A stretch of 64,000 nt of DNA from Komagataeibacter diospyri (lineage in GTDB: Bacteria > Pseudomonadota > Alphaproteobacteria > Acetobacterales > Acetobacteraceae), in contig NZ_BDLU01000024.1 of NCBI RefSeq assembly GCF_006538165.1, forward strand, positions 1-64,000. Direction: 5' to 3'. How positions within the stretch are numbered: position 1 is the stretch's first letter; every line of letters begins with the position of its first letter. Shown piece after piece: positions 38,863 to 48,100 of this stretch. The position numbers were made by a program, and so were the translations under genes. The notes beneath the pieces were generated by a model. That model was not told the origin of the DNA and ran no database searches. It saw nothing but the letters and a program-made list of their open reading frames with translations.

Positions 38863-40200
38863 TCAGAACCCCTGCTTGCCCGGGTACCACTCCGTTCCCG
38901 CCAGCGGGATGCGGGTCATGGCGGCCGCTTCCATCGTCAGGGCGACAAGGTCTTCCGGCTCAAGATTATGAAGATGGCTTTTTCCGCATGCCCGTGCGAT
39001 CGCCTGTGCTTCCATGGTCATGACGGACAGGTAATTGGCAATCCGCCGCCCTCCCAGGATCGGGTCAAGGCGCGCAGCCAGTTCGGGATCCTGCGTGGTG
39101 ATGCCAGCCGGGTCGCGCCCGTCCTGCCAGTCATCATAGGCGCCGGGAACCGTGCCCAGCCTGGCGTATTCTTCCGCCAGGTCGGGGCTCTGGTCCCCCA
39201 GCGCAATCAGGGCCGCGGTCCCGATGGCTACGGCATCCGCCCCCAGCGCCAGCGCCTTGGCCATGTCCGCGCCACTACGGATGCCGCCAGATACGATCAA
39301 CTGCACCTTGCGGTGCATGCCCAGGTCCTGCAACGCCTGCACGGCCGGACGGATGGCCGCAAGGATGGGCAGGCCGACATGTTCGATGAACACTTCCTGG
39401 GTTGCCGCCGTGCCGCCCTGCATGCCATCCAGCACCACCACATCCGCGCCAGCCTTTACCGCAAGCGAGACGTCGTAATAGGGACGGCTGGCCCCGACCT
39501 TGATATAGATGGGCTTTTCCCACGCCGTGATCTCACGCAGTTCCTCGATCTTGATTTCAAGGTCGTCCGGCCCGGTCCAGTCCGGATGGCGGCAGGCGGA
39601 ACGCTGGTCGATGCCTTCGGGCAGGTCGCGCATCTTTGCGACACGCCTGGAAATCTTCTGCCCCAGCAGCATGCCGCCGCCGCCGGGTTTGGCCCCCTGC
39701 CCCACCACTACCTCGATTGCATCCGCGCGGCGCAGGTCGTCGGGATTCATGCCGTAGCGTGAGGGCAGGTACTGGTAAACAAGGGTGGAAGAATGCCCAC
39801 GCTCTTCCGGTGTCATGCCGCCGTCGCCTGTGGTGGTGGAAGTGCCCACGGCACTTGCCCCGCGTCCCAGTGCTTCCTTGGCCTGCGCGGACAGTGCGCC
39901 AAAGGACATGCCAGCGATCGTGACCGGTGTTTTCAGGCGGATGGGTTTCCTGGCAAACCGCGTGCCCAGCACGACATCCGTGTCGCAGCGTTCCCGGTAG
40001 CCTTCCAGCGGATAGCGTGAGACGGAGGCACCGAGAAACAGCAGGTCATCGAAATGGGGCAGTTTGCGCTTGGTGCCTGCGCCACGGATGTCATAGATCC
40101 CGGTGGCGGCGGCGCGCTGGATTTCGGAAATGGTGAACGGGTCGAATGTTGCGGAAAAACGCGGCTTCGTACGCGGAATCTTTTTAGTGTTGTCTGTCAT
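38863..40200 (-). CDS. mgsC: N-methylglutamate synthase subunit C (FMN-binding glutamate-synthase-like)
   Basis: A 445-residue FMN-domain protein homologous to the synthase core of glutamate synthase. KTPVTIAGMSFGALSAQAKEALGRGA, STTTGDGGMTPEERGHSSTL, PIYIKVGASRPYYDV, VLDGMQGGTAATQEVF and LIVSGGIRSGADMAKALALGADAVAIGTAAL trace the barrel and flavin site. The Cys cluster of true GltB is not visible where expected (GRDPAGITTQDPELAARL), as in stand-alone GlxD/MgsC proteins. It makes N-methylglutamate from gamma-glutamylmethylamide with MgsA and MgsB. ATG 40200 has GAGG 5 nt upstream; it follows mgsB by only 7 nt. Confidence 0.93.
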   Translation of the reverse strand: MTDNTKKIPRTKPRFSATFDPFTISEIQRAAATGIYDIRGAGTKRKLPHFDDLLFLGASVSRYPLEGYRERCDTDVVLGTRFARKPIRLKTPVTIAGMSFGALSAQAKEALGRGASAVGTSTTTGDGGMTPEERGHSSTLVYQYLPSRYGMNPDDLRRADAIEVVVGQGAKPGGGGMLLGQKISRRVAKMRDLPEGIDQRSACRHPDWTGPDDLEIKIEELREITAWEKPIYIKVGASRPYYDVSLAVKAGADVVVLDGMQGGTAATQEVFIEHVGLPILAAIRPAVQALQDLGMHRKVQLIVSGGIRSGADMAKALALGADAVAIGTAALIALGDQSPDLAEEYARLGTVPGAYDDWQDGRDPAGITTQDPELAARLDPILGGRRIANYLSVMTMEAQAIARACGKSHLHNLEPEDLVALTMEAAAMTRIPLAGTEWYPGKQGF

Positions 40201-40207
40201 GGTGGCC

Positions 40208-40894
40208 TCAGTACGCCGCGGCGTTATCAACATGGAAATGGTACAGGCGACGTGCGGAACCGTAGAGACGGAAGCTGTCCGCCGGGTATTCGGTCATGCC
40301 CGCGCTTTCCAGCAGGGACTGCAGCAGCGCGATGTCTTCTGCGGTCATGGCCTTTTCCTCGCAGTCCGCGCCCAGGCTTTTTACTTCGCCGCGTACGAAG
40401 ATTTTCGCTTCATACAGGCTGTCCCCCAGTGCTTCCCCCGCGTCACCGCATACGACCAGTGTGCCGGACTGCGCCATGAAGGCGCTCATATGCCCGACCG
40501 AACCGCGTACCACGATATCGATGCCCTTCATCGATATGCCGCATCGCGCCCCGGCATCCCCATCGATCACCAGCAGCCCGCCATGGCCCGTAGCACCTGC
40601 TGCCATGCTGGCATTGCCCCGCACGTGGGTGCGGCCACTCATCATGTTTTCAGCCACGCCGGGACCGGCATTGCCGTCAATGGTAATATTGGCGTGCTGG
40701 TTCATGCCGGCCGCATAATAACCGGCCTGTCCGTCAATCAGGACGTCAATCGGGGTGGTCAGGCCAACGGCCAGGGCGTGGCGGCCACGCGGGTTGCGGA
40801 TGGCCCACGCCCCTGTTGCGTCCTCGCTCTGTAACTGGCTGTTGGCTTCGCGCAGGGTGCACCGGGCCAGATCGATTTCCTGCATGTTGCTCAT
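40208..40894 (-). CDS. mgsB: N-methylglutamate synthase subunit B (GltB C-terminal-domain-like)
   Basis: A 228-residue protein corresponding to the C-terminal beta-helix of glutamate synthase. Repeated glycine turns (VLIDGQAGYYAAGMNQHANI, TIDGNAGPGVAENMMSGRTH, VRGNASMAAGATGHGG, VCGDAGEALGDSLYEAKIFV) build the right-handed helix. It has no catalytic residues and serves as a structural part of the MgsABC complex. Its start overlaps the mgsA stop by 4 nt (ATGA), indicating translational coupling. Confidence 0.93.
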   Translation of the reverse strand: MSNMQEIDLARCTLREANSQLQSEDATGAWAIRNPRGRHALAVGLTTPIDVLIDGQAGYYAAGMNQHANITIDGNAGPGVAENMMSGRTHVRGNASMAAGATGHGGLLVIDGDAGARCGISMKGIDIVVRGSVGHMSAFMAQSGTLVVCGDAGEALGDSLYEAKIFVRGEVKSLGADCEEKAMTAEDIALLQSLLESAGMTEYPADSFRLYGSARRLYHFHVDNAAAY

Positions 40895-41790
40895 GCTGCG
40901 TGTTCCCAGTGATAGACGCGCTGTGGTTCTGGTTCAAAAACGGTTGCATTCTCTATGCCCGGAAGCTGGGCGAACGCACGGTATTCGGACGCGAAGGCGA
41001 CATAGTCATCCGTTTCCGCAATGACGGCGGGCTTGCACGCCACGGGGTCGCGCAGGACTGCAAACCCGTCCCGGGTGCCCACGACAAAGGTGTAGAAGCC
41101 ATCAAGGTCGGCAAGGGAGGCTGTCAGGGCTTCATCCAGCCTCTCCCCGCGCGACAGGCGCCACGACAGGTAGCCTGCTGCTACTTCCGAGTCATTTTCG
41201 GTGGCGAATTCCAGCCCCTCGCGCACCAGCTGGCGGCGCAGGGTGTTATGGTTGGACAGCGAACCATTATGCACCAGGCACTGGTCCGGCCCGGTTGAAA
41301 ACGGGTGCGCGCCAGCAGTCGTTACGGCTGATTCCGTCGCCATGCGGGTGTGCCCGATGGCGTGGGTGCCCCCCATGCCCGCAAGGTCGAAACGGGTCGC
41401 GACATCTTCGGGCAGGCCCACACCTTTATACAGTTCGATGCTGTCGCCGCTGGAAACGAACGCGACCCCGTGGCCGAAGGATGAAATGAACTGGCGTACG
41501 GCTTTTTCATGTTCGGTTGGCAAGGTGATGACCATGTGATCATTGCGAAAGATCACCGCGATACCGGGACCGGCGATATCCGCCAGCCCCTTTTCAAAGG
41601 TCGCGACCTGTTCAGGGGCAAGGTCACGTACCGTAATCTTGGTCTGCCCGTGGTGCGCGCCGCCATAAACGGCAAAACCGGCGCTGTCGGGACCACGCTC
41701 CGTCATGACCTTCAGCATCTGGGACGTCAGCCGTCCGAGTTCAGGTTGAAGCGCGGGATTTTTCAGAAATAACCCAACGATGCCACACAT
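40891..41790 (-). CDS. mgsA: N-methylglutamate synthase subunit A (class II glutamine amidotransferase domain)
   Basis: A 299-residue Ntn-hydrolase amidotransferase. The nucleophile is Cys2 of MCGIVGLF, exposed after Met removal; other family marks are ERGPDSAGFAVY, TRMATESAVTTAGAHPF and LVHNGSLSNHNTLRRQL. In MgsABC this subunit handles the gamma-glutamyl amide and releases the amine. GGAG lies about 8 nt before ATG 41790. First gene of the mgsABC-gmaS operon, with the conserved element and a TTGACA box 60 bp upstream. Confidence 0.94.
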   Translation of the reverse strand: MCGIVGLFLKNPALQPELGRLTSQMLKVMTERGPDSAGFAVYGGAHHGQTKITVRDLAPEQVATFEKGLADIAGPGIAVIFRNDHMVITLPTEHEKAVRQFISSFGHGVAFVSSGDSIELYKGVGLPEDVATRFDLAGMGGTHAIGHTRMATESAVTTAGAHPFSTGPDQCLVHNGSLSNHNTLRRQLVREGLEFATENDSEVAAGYLSWRLSRGERLDEALTASLADLDGFYTFVVGTRDGFAVLRDPVACKPAVIAETDDYVAFASEYRAFAQLPGIENATVFEPEPQRVYHWEHAA

Positions 41791-41848
41791 CGTTATTCTC
41801 CGCCGAGAGAGGAAAGGATGCGATCATCAAGCGCACATCCCGTCGGAG

Positions 41849-41889
41849 TGTCAACTTAAAAGAACAAAACTTTCTTTTTAAGAAATGTT
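41849..41889 (-). promoter_or_regulatory. mgs operon -35 box and shared operator
   Basis: In minus sense TTGACA (41854-41849) forms a perfect -35 box; any -10 is poor (best near 41826-41831), which suggests activator dependence. Positions 41850-41885 are the second copy of the element at 29010-29045, with an almost perfect dyad AACTTTCT...AGAAATGTT (41868-41889). It lies 60 bp upstream of mgsA and immediately beyond the stop of the XRE-cupin gene. Confidence 0.6.
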
Positions 41890-41893
41890 GTAA

Positions 41894-42547
41894 TCAGTCC
41901 TCCTGCCGTGGATACACGATAATCGACAGATAATTCATGGGTTTCTCGATCAGCAGTTCCGGTCCATGCGGTGCCTGGCAGTCAAACAGCAGGGTATCGC
42001 CCGGCCCCATTTCATAGGATTCGTTACCATGACGGTAAAGAACGCGTCCGCTGAGCATGTAGATGATCTCCACCCCCTGATGGCGGAAACTTGTATAGGG
42101 CCTGGCGTCCTCATGCAGGGTGATGAGATAGGGCTCAACCACCGTGCTGCCGCCCAGCAGGTGCCCAAGCAACTGGTATTCATGCCCCGCCTTCGTGCCC
42201 CGGCGTTCAATGACAACGCCCTTCCCGGCCTTGACGAAGGAGCAGTCGCGCTGTTCTTCAAATGTGGCGAATAGCTGGCTCAGGGGCACATTCAGCGCCC
42301 GGCCCACTGATTGCAGCGTGGAAAGTGAGGGAGAAATCTGCCCGTTTTCAATTTTTGACAGCATGCCCAGCGATATGCCCGCACTGCTGGCCAGGTCAGC
42401 CCCCGTCAGTTCGGCCCGCCGCCGCAGAAGCCGGATCTGCGCACCCAGCGATTCCTCCAGCGTCAGTTCACGGACCGGTCCTGCGGACGATCCGGTGGTC
42501 AGGTCGGCCGTGGCCTTTTCGGTTCGGGACTTGCGGGGTGCGGCCAT
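41894..42547 (-). CDS. XRE-family regulator with C-terminal cupin sensor domain
   Basis: A 217-residue regulator. The N-terminal helix-turn-helix (about residues 35-92) reads LGAQIRLLRRRAELTGADLA, then SSAGISLGMLSKIENGQISP. The C-terminal cupin barrel (about 140-215) contains RHQGVEIIYMLSGRVLYRHG and MGPGDTLLFDCQAPHGPE. XRE-cupin proteins such as PuuR often control amine or amino acid catabolism, which fits the location between mgs and mgd. ATG 42547 is chosen for the GGAGA 6-7 nt upstream; a longer frame to 42631 overlaps the LysR gene. It is 25 bp downstream of the LysR gene. Confidence 0.9.
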   Translation of the reverse strand: MAAPRKSRTEKATADLTTGSSAGPVRELTLEESLGAQIRLLRRRAELTGADLASSAGISLGMLSKIENGQISPSLSTLQSVGRALNVPLSQLFATFEEQRDCSFVKAGKGVVIERRGTKAGHEYQLLGHLLGGSTVVEPYLITLHEDARPYTSFRHQGVEIIYMLSGRVLYRHGNESYEMGPGDTLLFDCQAPHGPELLIEKPMNYLSIIVYPRQED

Positions 42548-42572
42548 GCATGCTCTCCAGGAAACGCAAAAA

Positions 42573-43541
42573 TCAGGACAGGACGTCCATCTGATCGGCA
42601 AAGGCAGGAAAATAGCCTGCCAGTTCGCCAAGTGTCTGCTCTATAAGAACAGTCCGGAGTGATTTAGCAAAATCCAGCGGCAGGCGTCCGAATTCCCGCC
42701 GCCGCGCCACCAGTGTCAGCCGCCGCCGGAATGCGCCCGCCGGCAGCCTGTGGCATGTCAGCCCGCAACTGCCGTCAAACCCCGCTTCATACAGGCAGAG
42801 TGGCGTTGTGATGGCTATGCCCCCCAGCCTGCAGGCGGCCAGCACCCCCTCCGGCCGGTCGAATTCCTGACCATAGGGTATGTCCAGCTTCAGCCGTCGC
42901 AGGTAGCGTTCGATTTCGTTGCCCGTGCGTGAGCGCAGCGAAAACCGCACAAAGGGTCGGGCGGCGAAAAAGGCGGGCAGGTCCTTTACCGCCGTTGGCG
43001 GGTGTACGCCTTCGGGGCACAGCAGCATGTAAGGTTCCTCAAACAGCGGCCAGCGTTCGAGGTCCGCGATGTCTTCAAGGTCGTCGACGCTGAGGATGAA
43101 ATCGATCTGGCGGGTCAACAGGGCAGCGGCGTGGGATTCGGTCAGGCCGGCATGTACAACCAGACGGTCCACGCGCGCGCGCATGAAGCTGGAGACTTCT
43201 CCCATTACGGCACGTGACAGGGAATCGACCACGCCAATCCGCAGCAGGTGGACCCTTCCTGATCGCATTTCCTGCAGGCGGGCGGCAATCTGCCGCATCT
43301 CGACCATAAGTCCGGTGGCATACTGGCGCAGCACCGTGCCGGCGGTTGTCAGCACCATGGGGCGCACCCCCCGGTCAAACAGCCGCGTGCCCACGCGTTT
43401 TTCCAGATCGGCGATCGTCTGTGATACGGCGGGCTGGGTTATGCCCAGCATGCGCCCGGCCGCCGCCATGCTGCCATTATCGCACACGGCCAGAAAGACG
43501 TTCAGTGCGGAAAGATCGAACGGTGGAACATGAAGCGCCAT
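42573..43541 (-). CDS. LysR-type transcriptional regulator
   Basis: A 322-residue LTTR. The N-terminal helix-turn-helix is NVFLAVCDNGSMAAAGRMLG with ITQPAVSQTIADLEKRVGTR; the remainder is the two-lobed effector domain. It diverges from mgdA across an 85-bp gap holding a T-N11-A motif (within CCATAAGAAAAATTTATAAT, about 43551-43570) and a GTTTC/GAAAC dyad, the classical arrangement for an LTTR activating its divergent operon. The inducer may be a pathway intermediate such as N-methylglutamate or methylamine, but this is only inferred. Confidence 0.92.
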   Translation of the reverse strand: MALHVPPFDLSALNVFLAVCDNGSMAAAGRMLGITQPAVSQTIADLEKRVGTRLFDRGVRPMVLTTAGTVLRQYATGLMVEMRQIAARLQEMRSGRVHLLRIGVVDSLSRAVMGEVSSFMRARVDRLVVHAGLTESHAAALLTRQIDFILSVDDLEDIADLERWPLFEEPYMLLCPEGVHPPTAVKDLPAFFAARPFVRFSLRSRTGNEIERYLRRLKLDIPYGQEFDRPEGVLAACRLGGIAITTPLCLYEAGFDGSCGLTCHRLPAGAFRRRLTLVARRREFGRLPLDFAKSLRTVLIEQTLGELAGYFPAFADQMDVLS

Positions 43542-43570
43542 CACACCATACCATAAGAAAAATTTATAAT

Positions 43571-43586
43571 GTTTCTATCAAGAAAC
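43571..43586. promoter_or_regulatory. Dyad in the LysR-mgdA divergent promoter region
   Basis: GTTTCT-ATCA-AGAAAC is a perfect 6-bp inverted repeat with a 4-bp centre, resembling the TTTCT/AGAAA dyads upstream of the mgs and N-demethylase operons. It lies 41 bp before mgdA and 30 bp from the LysR start. The sequence is AT-rich, so chance similarity is possible. Confidence 0.42.
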
Positions 43587-43626
43587 CATCTAGCATGGAT
43601 TTCAGTAACGGATTGAAGATTTCGTA

Positions 43627-44886
43627 ATGAAAAATGATCGTTATTCCATTTTTTCCCTGCTGCGGGAAACATTGCGCGGCCAGACCGGCTGGAAACCCGT
43701 ATGGCGTGATGCCGCCCCCCAGGCCAGTTATGATGTCGTGATCGTGGGCGGCGGCGGCCATGGCCTGGCCACCGCCTATTACCTTGCGCGGCGTTATGGC
43801 ATCCGCCGGGTGGCGGTTGTGGAAAAAGGCTGGATCGGCAACGGTAATATCGGCCGCAATACGACAATCATCCGTTCGAATTACCTGCTGTCGGGCAACG
43901 TGCCCTTTTACGAATGTTCCATGAAGCTGTGGGAAGGGCTGGAACAGGACATCAATTACAACGCCATGGTCAGCCAGCGTGGCGTGCTCAACCTTTTCCA
44001 TAATGATGCCCAGCGCAACGCCTATATCCGCCGTGGCAACGCCATGCGGCTGCATGGGGTGGATGCACAGATTCTGGATGTGGAGGCGGTACGCCGCAGG
44101 CTGCCGTTCCTGAATTATGACGCGGCGCGTTTTCCCATACGTGGTGGCCTGCTGCAGAAGCGTGGCGGCACCGTCCGTCATGATGCCGTGGCATGGGGAT
44201 ATGCCCGCGCGGCCGACCGGCTGGGCGTGGACATCATCCAGAACTGCGAGGCTACTGGCATCCGCATGCGCGAGGGCCGTGTCGTGGGAGTCGAGACATC
44301 ACGTGGTTTTATCGGCGCGGGACGCGTCGGGCTGTCCTGCGCGGGCAATTCGTCGCGTGTCGCGGCCATGGCCGGGCTGCGCCTGCCGATCGAAAGCCAT
44401 GTACTGCAGGCCTTTGTCAGCGAAGGGCTGAAACCCTTCATTGACTGTGTGGTGACGTTTGGCGCGGGACATTTCTATATCAGCCAGTCCGACAAGGGCG
44501 GCCTGGTCTTTGGTGGCGATATCGATGGCTACAATTCCTATGCCCAGCGCGGGAACATGCCGGTCATCGAGGATGTATGCGAAGGCGGCATGGCGCTCAT
44601 GCCCCGGATCGGCCGTGTGCGCCTGCTGCGCCACTGGGCGGGACTGATGGACATGACCATGGATGGCAGCCCCATCATCGACAGGACACCGGTGGACAAT
44701 CTCTATCTCAATGCCGGGTGGTGTTACGGCGGGTTCAAGGCGACACCCGCATCGGGCCTGTGTTTCGCCCATCTGATCGCCCGCGACGAACCCCATCCGG
44801 TGGCTAAGGCATTCAGGCTGGACCGGTTTGGCCGCGGGGCCGTGATTGATGAAAAAGGCATGGGCGCGCAGCCCAATCTGCACTGA
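43627..44886 (+). CDS. mgdA: N-methylglutamate dehydrogenase subunit A (sarcosine oxidase beta-like)
   Basis: A 419-residue flavoprotein of the heterotetrameric sarcosine oxidase SoxB type. After a 34-residue lead, VVIVGGGGHGLATAYYLARR binds FAD; GNIGRNTTIIRSNYLL follows as in SoxB, and the C-terminus has HWAGLMDMTMDGSPIIDRTP and NAGWCYGGFKATPASG. With the next three genes it should oxidise N-methylglutamate to glutamate, passing the methyl carbon to tetrahydrofolate. The pathway assignment over sarcosine oxidase comes from the neighbouring gmaS and mgsABC; sequence alone cannot separate the two. Confidence 0.9.
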   Translation: MKNDRYSIFSLLRETLRGQTGWKPVWRDAAPQASYDVVIVGGGGHGLATAYYLARRYGIRRVAVVEKGWIGNGNIGRNTTIIRSNYLLSGNVPFYECSMKLWEGLEQDINYNAMVSQRGVLNLFHNDAQRNAYIRRGNAMRLHGVDAQILDVEAVRRRLPFLNYDAARFPIRGGLLQKRGGTVRHDAVAWGYARAADRLGVDIIQNCEATGIRMREGRVVGVETSRGFIGAGRVGLSCAGNSSRVAAMAGLRLPIESHVLQAFVSEGLKPFIDCVVTFGAGHFYISQSDKGGLVFGGDIDGYNSYAQRGNMPVIEDVCEGGMALMPRIGRVRLLRHWAGLMDMTMDGSPIIDRTPVDNLYLNAGWCYGGFKATPASGLCFAHLIARDEPHPVAKAFRLDRFGRGAVIDEKGMGAQPNLH

Positions 44887-44893
44887 GGTTCCA

Positions 44894-45178
44894 ATGCGTC
44901 TGAACTGTCCCTGCTGCGGACCACGCGGCGTTGAAGAATTTACCTATCGGGGCGACGCCACGGTCCGCCGCCCTGCCCCCGATGCTGCTGCGTCGGACTG
45001 GGTCGATTATGTCTACCTGCGTGACAACCCGGCGGGCTGGCACCGTGAACTGTGGTACCACGCCGCTGGCTGCCACGCATGGCTGGTTGTCACCCGTGAC
45101 ACACGCACCCATGAAATCGCCGATGTGGCCCGTGCAGTCGATATCGCACGTCAGGATAGGGAAAATGCGGGGTCATGA
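44894..45178 (+). CDS. mgdB: N-methylglutamate dehydrogenase subunit B (sarcosine oxidase delta-like, zinc protein)
   Basis: A 94-residue SoxD homologue. The zinc ligands are visible: Cys5 and Cys8 in NCPCCG, and His56 and Cys60 in YHAAGCHAW. ATG 44894 has GAGG 5-6 nt upstream and starts 7 nt after mgdA ends. The stop overlaps the alpha-subunit start by 4 nt (ATGA), so all three subunits are translationally linked. Confidence 0.93.
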   Translation: MRLNCPCCGPRGVEEFTYRGDATVRRPAPDAAASDWVDYVYLRDNPAGWHRELWYHAAGCHAWLVVTRDTRTHEIADVARAVDIARQDRENAGS

Positions 45179-48100
45179 CACTGTTTGGCAAGAAAATGAC
45201 TGCCGCCACGCGCACGGGCGGTGGCAATGGCATTGATCCGGCGCGGGTCATCCATTTCACCTTTGATGGCGTGCGTTATCCCGCCCATCCGGGTGATACG
45301 CTGGCAGCCGCCCTGCTGGCCAACGGGCAGCGACTGGTGGGGCGGTCGTTCAAGTATCACCGTCCCCGTGGCGTCCTGTCGGCAGGCCCCGAAGAACCCA
45401 ACGCCCTGATGGAACTGCGCACCGGCGCGCGGCGTGAACCCAACAGCCGCGCTACCGTGACCGAGGTGTATGACGGGCTGGAGGCATGCAGCCAGAACCG
45501 CTGGCCATCGCTGCGCATGGATGCGCTGGGGGTAAACGGCCTGTTTTCACCCATCTTTACGGCCGGGTTCTATTACAAGACCTTTATGTGGCCTGCCCCA
45601 TTCTGGGAAAAGGTGTATGAACCTCTTATCCGCCGGGCCGCGGGGCTGGGGCGTGCGGCGGATGAAGCAGACCCGGACCTGTATGAAAAAGCTACCACCT
45701 TCTGCGATGTGCTGGTGGTGGGTAGTGGCCCCGCAGGGCTGGCAGCTGCCCTTGCTGCGGGGCAGTCGGGTGCGCGGGTCGTCCTGTGTGAACAGGACAG
45801 CGTGACCGGCGGCAGGCTTCGGGCGGAGCGGAACGAACTGGATGGCGTGCCGGGCTGGCAATGGGCGCGGCAGGCAATGGACAGTTTGCGCCAGATGCCC
45901 GAAGTGCGCATCATGACGCGCACCTGCGTTTTCGGGGCGTATGATGGCGGGACTTATGGCGCGCTGGAACGTGTGGCCGACCATGTCGCCACCCCTGCTG
46001 CGGGGCAGCCGCGCCAGCGCCTGTGGCGTATCGTGGCGGGGCGCTGCATTGTTGCCAGCGGCGGGATCGAACGCCCCATGGTGTTTCCGGGCAATGACCG
46101 TCCGGGCATCATGCTGGCTGGCGCGGTGCGCACTTACATCAACCGCTTTGGCGTGGTCCCGGGACGGCGTGCCGTTATCCATACCAATAATGATGATGGC
46201 CTGCGCACGGCAATGGATCTGGTTCATGCCGGGGCGGTGGTCGCCGCCATTGTCGATACGCGGGACACGGAAACCGCGCTGGCCCGGCAGGTTGCGCAGG
46301 AAAGCGGGGCCAGGCTGTTCACTGGCGGGGCGATTGCCGCAACATACGGACGGCTGGGGGTACATGCCGCCGCCATCCGTGACCGTTCGGGCAGGGTGCG
46401 GCACGTCCCGTGCGACCTGATCGCCATGTCGGGCGGATGGAACCCGGAACTGAGCCTGACGACACATCACGGTGCAAAACCGTCCTACAACGCGGAACTC
46501 TGCGCGTTCGTCCCCACCACCTTTCCGCCAGGCATGCAGGCGGCGGGTGTTGCCAATGGGGCCTTCACGACTGCGGACTGCCTGCGCGAAGGAGCCAGAC
46601 AGGGACAGGACGCAGCGGCGGCATGCGGGTTTGCCGCTGAACCGCCAGCCCTGCCTGTTGTGGACGCGGAAAGTTACGGCATTGTATCCCTCCAGCCCCT
46701 GCCCCACGACCAGTCGGGAAAGGATGGCAAGGCCTTCATCGATTTCCAGAACGACGTGACAGCCAGGGATGTGAAGCTGGCGGCATTGGAAGGCTTCCGC
46801 AGTGTCGAGCACCTCAAGCGGTACACCACACTTGGAATGGCGACCGATCAGGGCAAGACGGCCAACGTCAATGGCCTTGTGCAACTGGCGCAGCAGACCG
46901 GTCGCAGTATTGCTCAGACGGGCACCACCATGTTCCGTCCCCCCGTGCAGCCCGTGGCCATCGGCGCCGTCGCGGGCGCGCATACCGGCACGCATTTCAG
47001 GCCCGACCGCCTGACCCCCACCCATGAATGGGCGCGCCAGCAGGGCGCGGTCTTTACGGCCAACGGCATATGGCATCGCGCGCAGTGGTTTGCGCAACCG
47101 GGTGAAGGCCACTGGCGCGATACCGTCAACCGGGAGGTCCGGACCGTCCGCACGGCTGTCGGGTTCTGTGATGTCACCACGCTGGGCAAGATCGATATCC
47201 AGGGGCCGGATGCCGCGACATTCCTTGAACGGCTGTATGTCAACGGGTGGCAGAAGCTGCCGGTAGGCCGCGCACGCTACGGTCTCATGCTGCGTGAAGA
47301 CGGCTTTGCCTTTGACGATGGCACCACGGCGCGACTGGGACCGCAGCATTATGTCATGACCACGACCACCGCGCATGCGGGCACGGTCATGCAGCATATG
47401 GAACTGTGCCACCAGTGGCTGTGGCCGGAACTGGATGTCCACTTCATATCCGTGACTGACGAATGGGCGCAGCTGGCCATTGCCGGACCGCGTTCGCGCG
47501 AGGTGCTGCGCCATGTCGTCGATCCGGATTTCGACCTGTCGCATGAAGCCTTCGGGTATATGGGGGCGGCGGACATCACGATATGTGGCGGACAGGCGGC
47601 GCGTCTGTTTCGCCTGTCCTTCTCCGGTGAACTGGCCTTTGAGCTTGCGGTGCCCGCCCGTTATGGCGACGCGCTGGCCCGCCTGTTAATGAAGGTGGGC
47701 GCGCCTTACGGCATCACCCCCTACGGGACCGAGGCACTGGGGGTCATGCGTATTGAAAAGGGCCATCCCGCCGGACCTGAACTGAATGGCCAGACCACGG
47801 CGCATGATCTGGGAATGGGGCAGATGCTGTCCAGCAGGAAGGACTTCATCGGGCGCACCATGGCCATGCGCCCTGCCCTGACGGATGCGGCCCGCCCCAC
47901 GCTGGTCGGTCTGCGCCCGGTCAATCCATCTGATGAACTTGTGGCCGGCAGTCACCTGCTTCCCCGTGGTGCCGAACCTACGGGGGCGCATGACCAGGGG
48001 TGGATATCGTCCGCCGCATGGTCGCCCACGCTGGATGGCTGGATCGCGCTGGGTTTCCTGTCGAATGGTCCGGCACGCCATGGCGAGACGATCATGGTCC

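Noticed and set aside
45547..47544. Open frame of 665 codons on the minus strand, antisense to mgdC
   Set aside because: It has no domain or signal features and mirrors the GC-rich codon structure of mgdC, which has full family motifs and couples to its neighbours.
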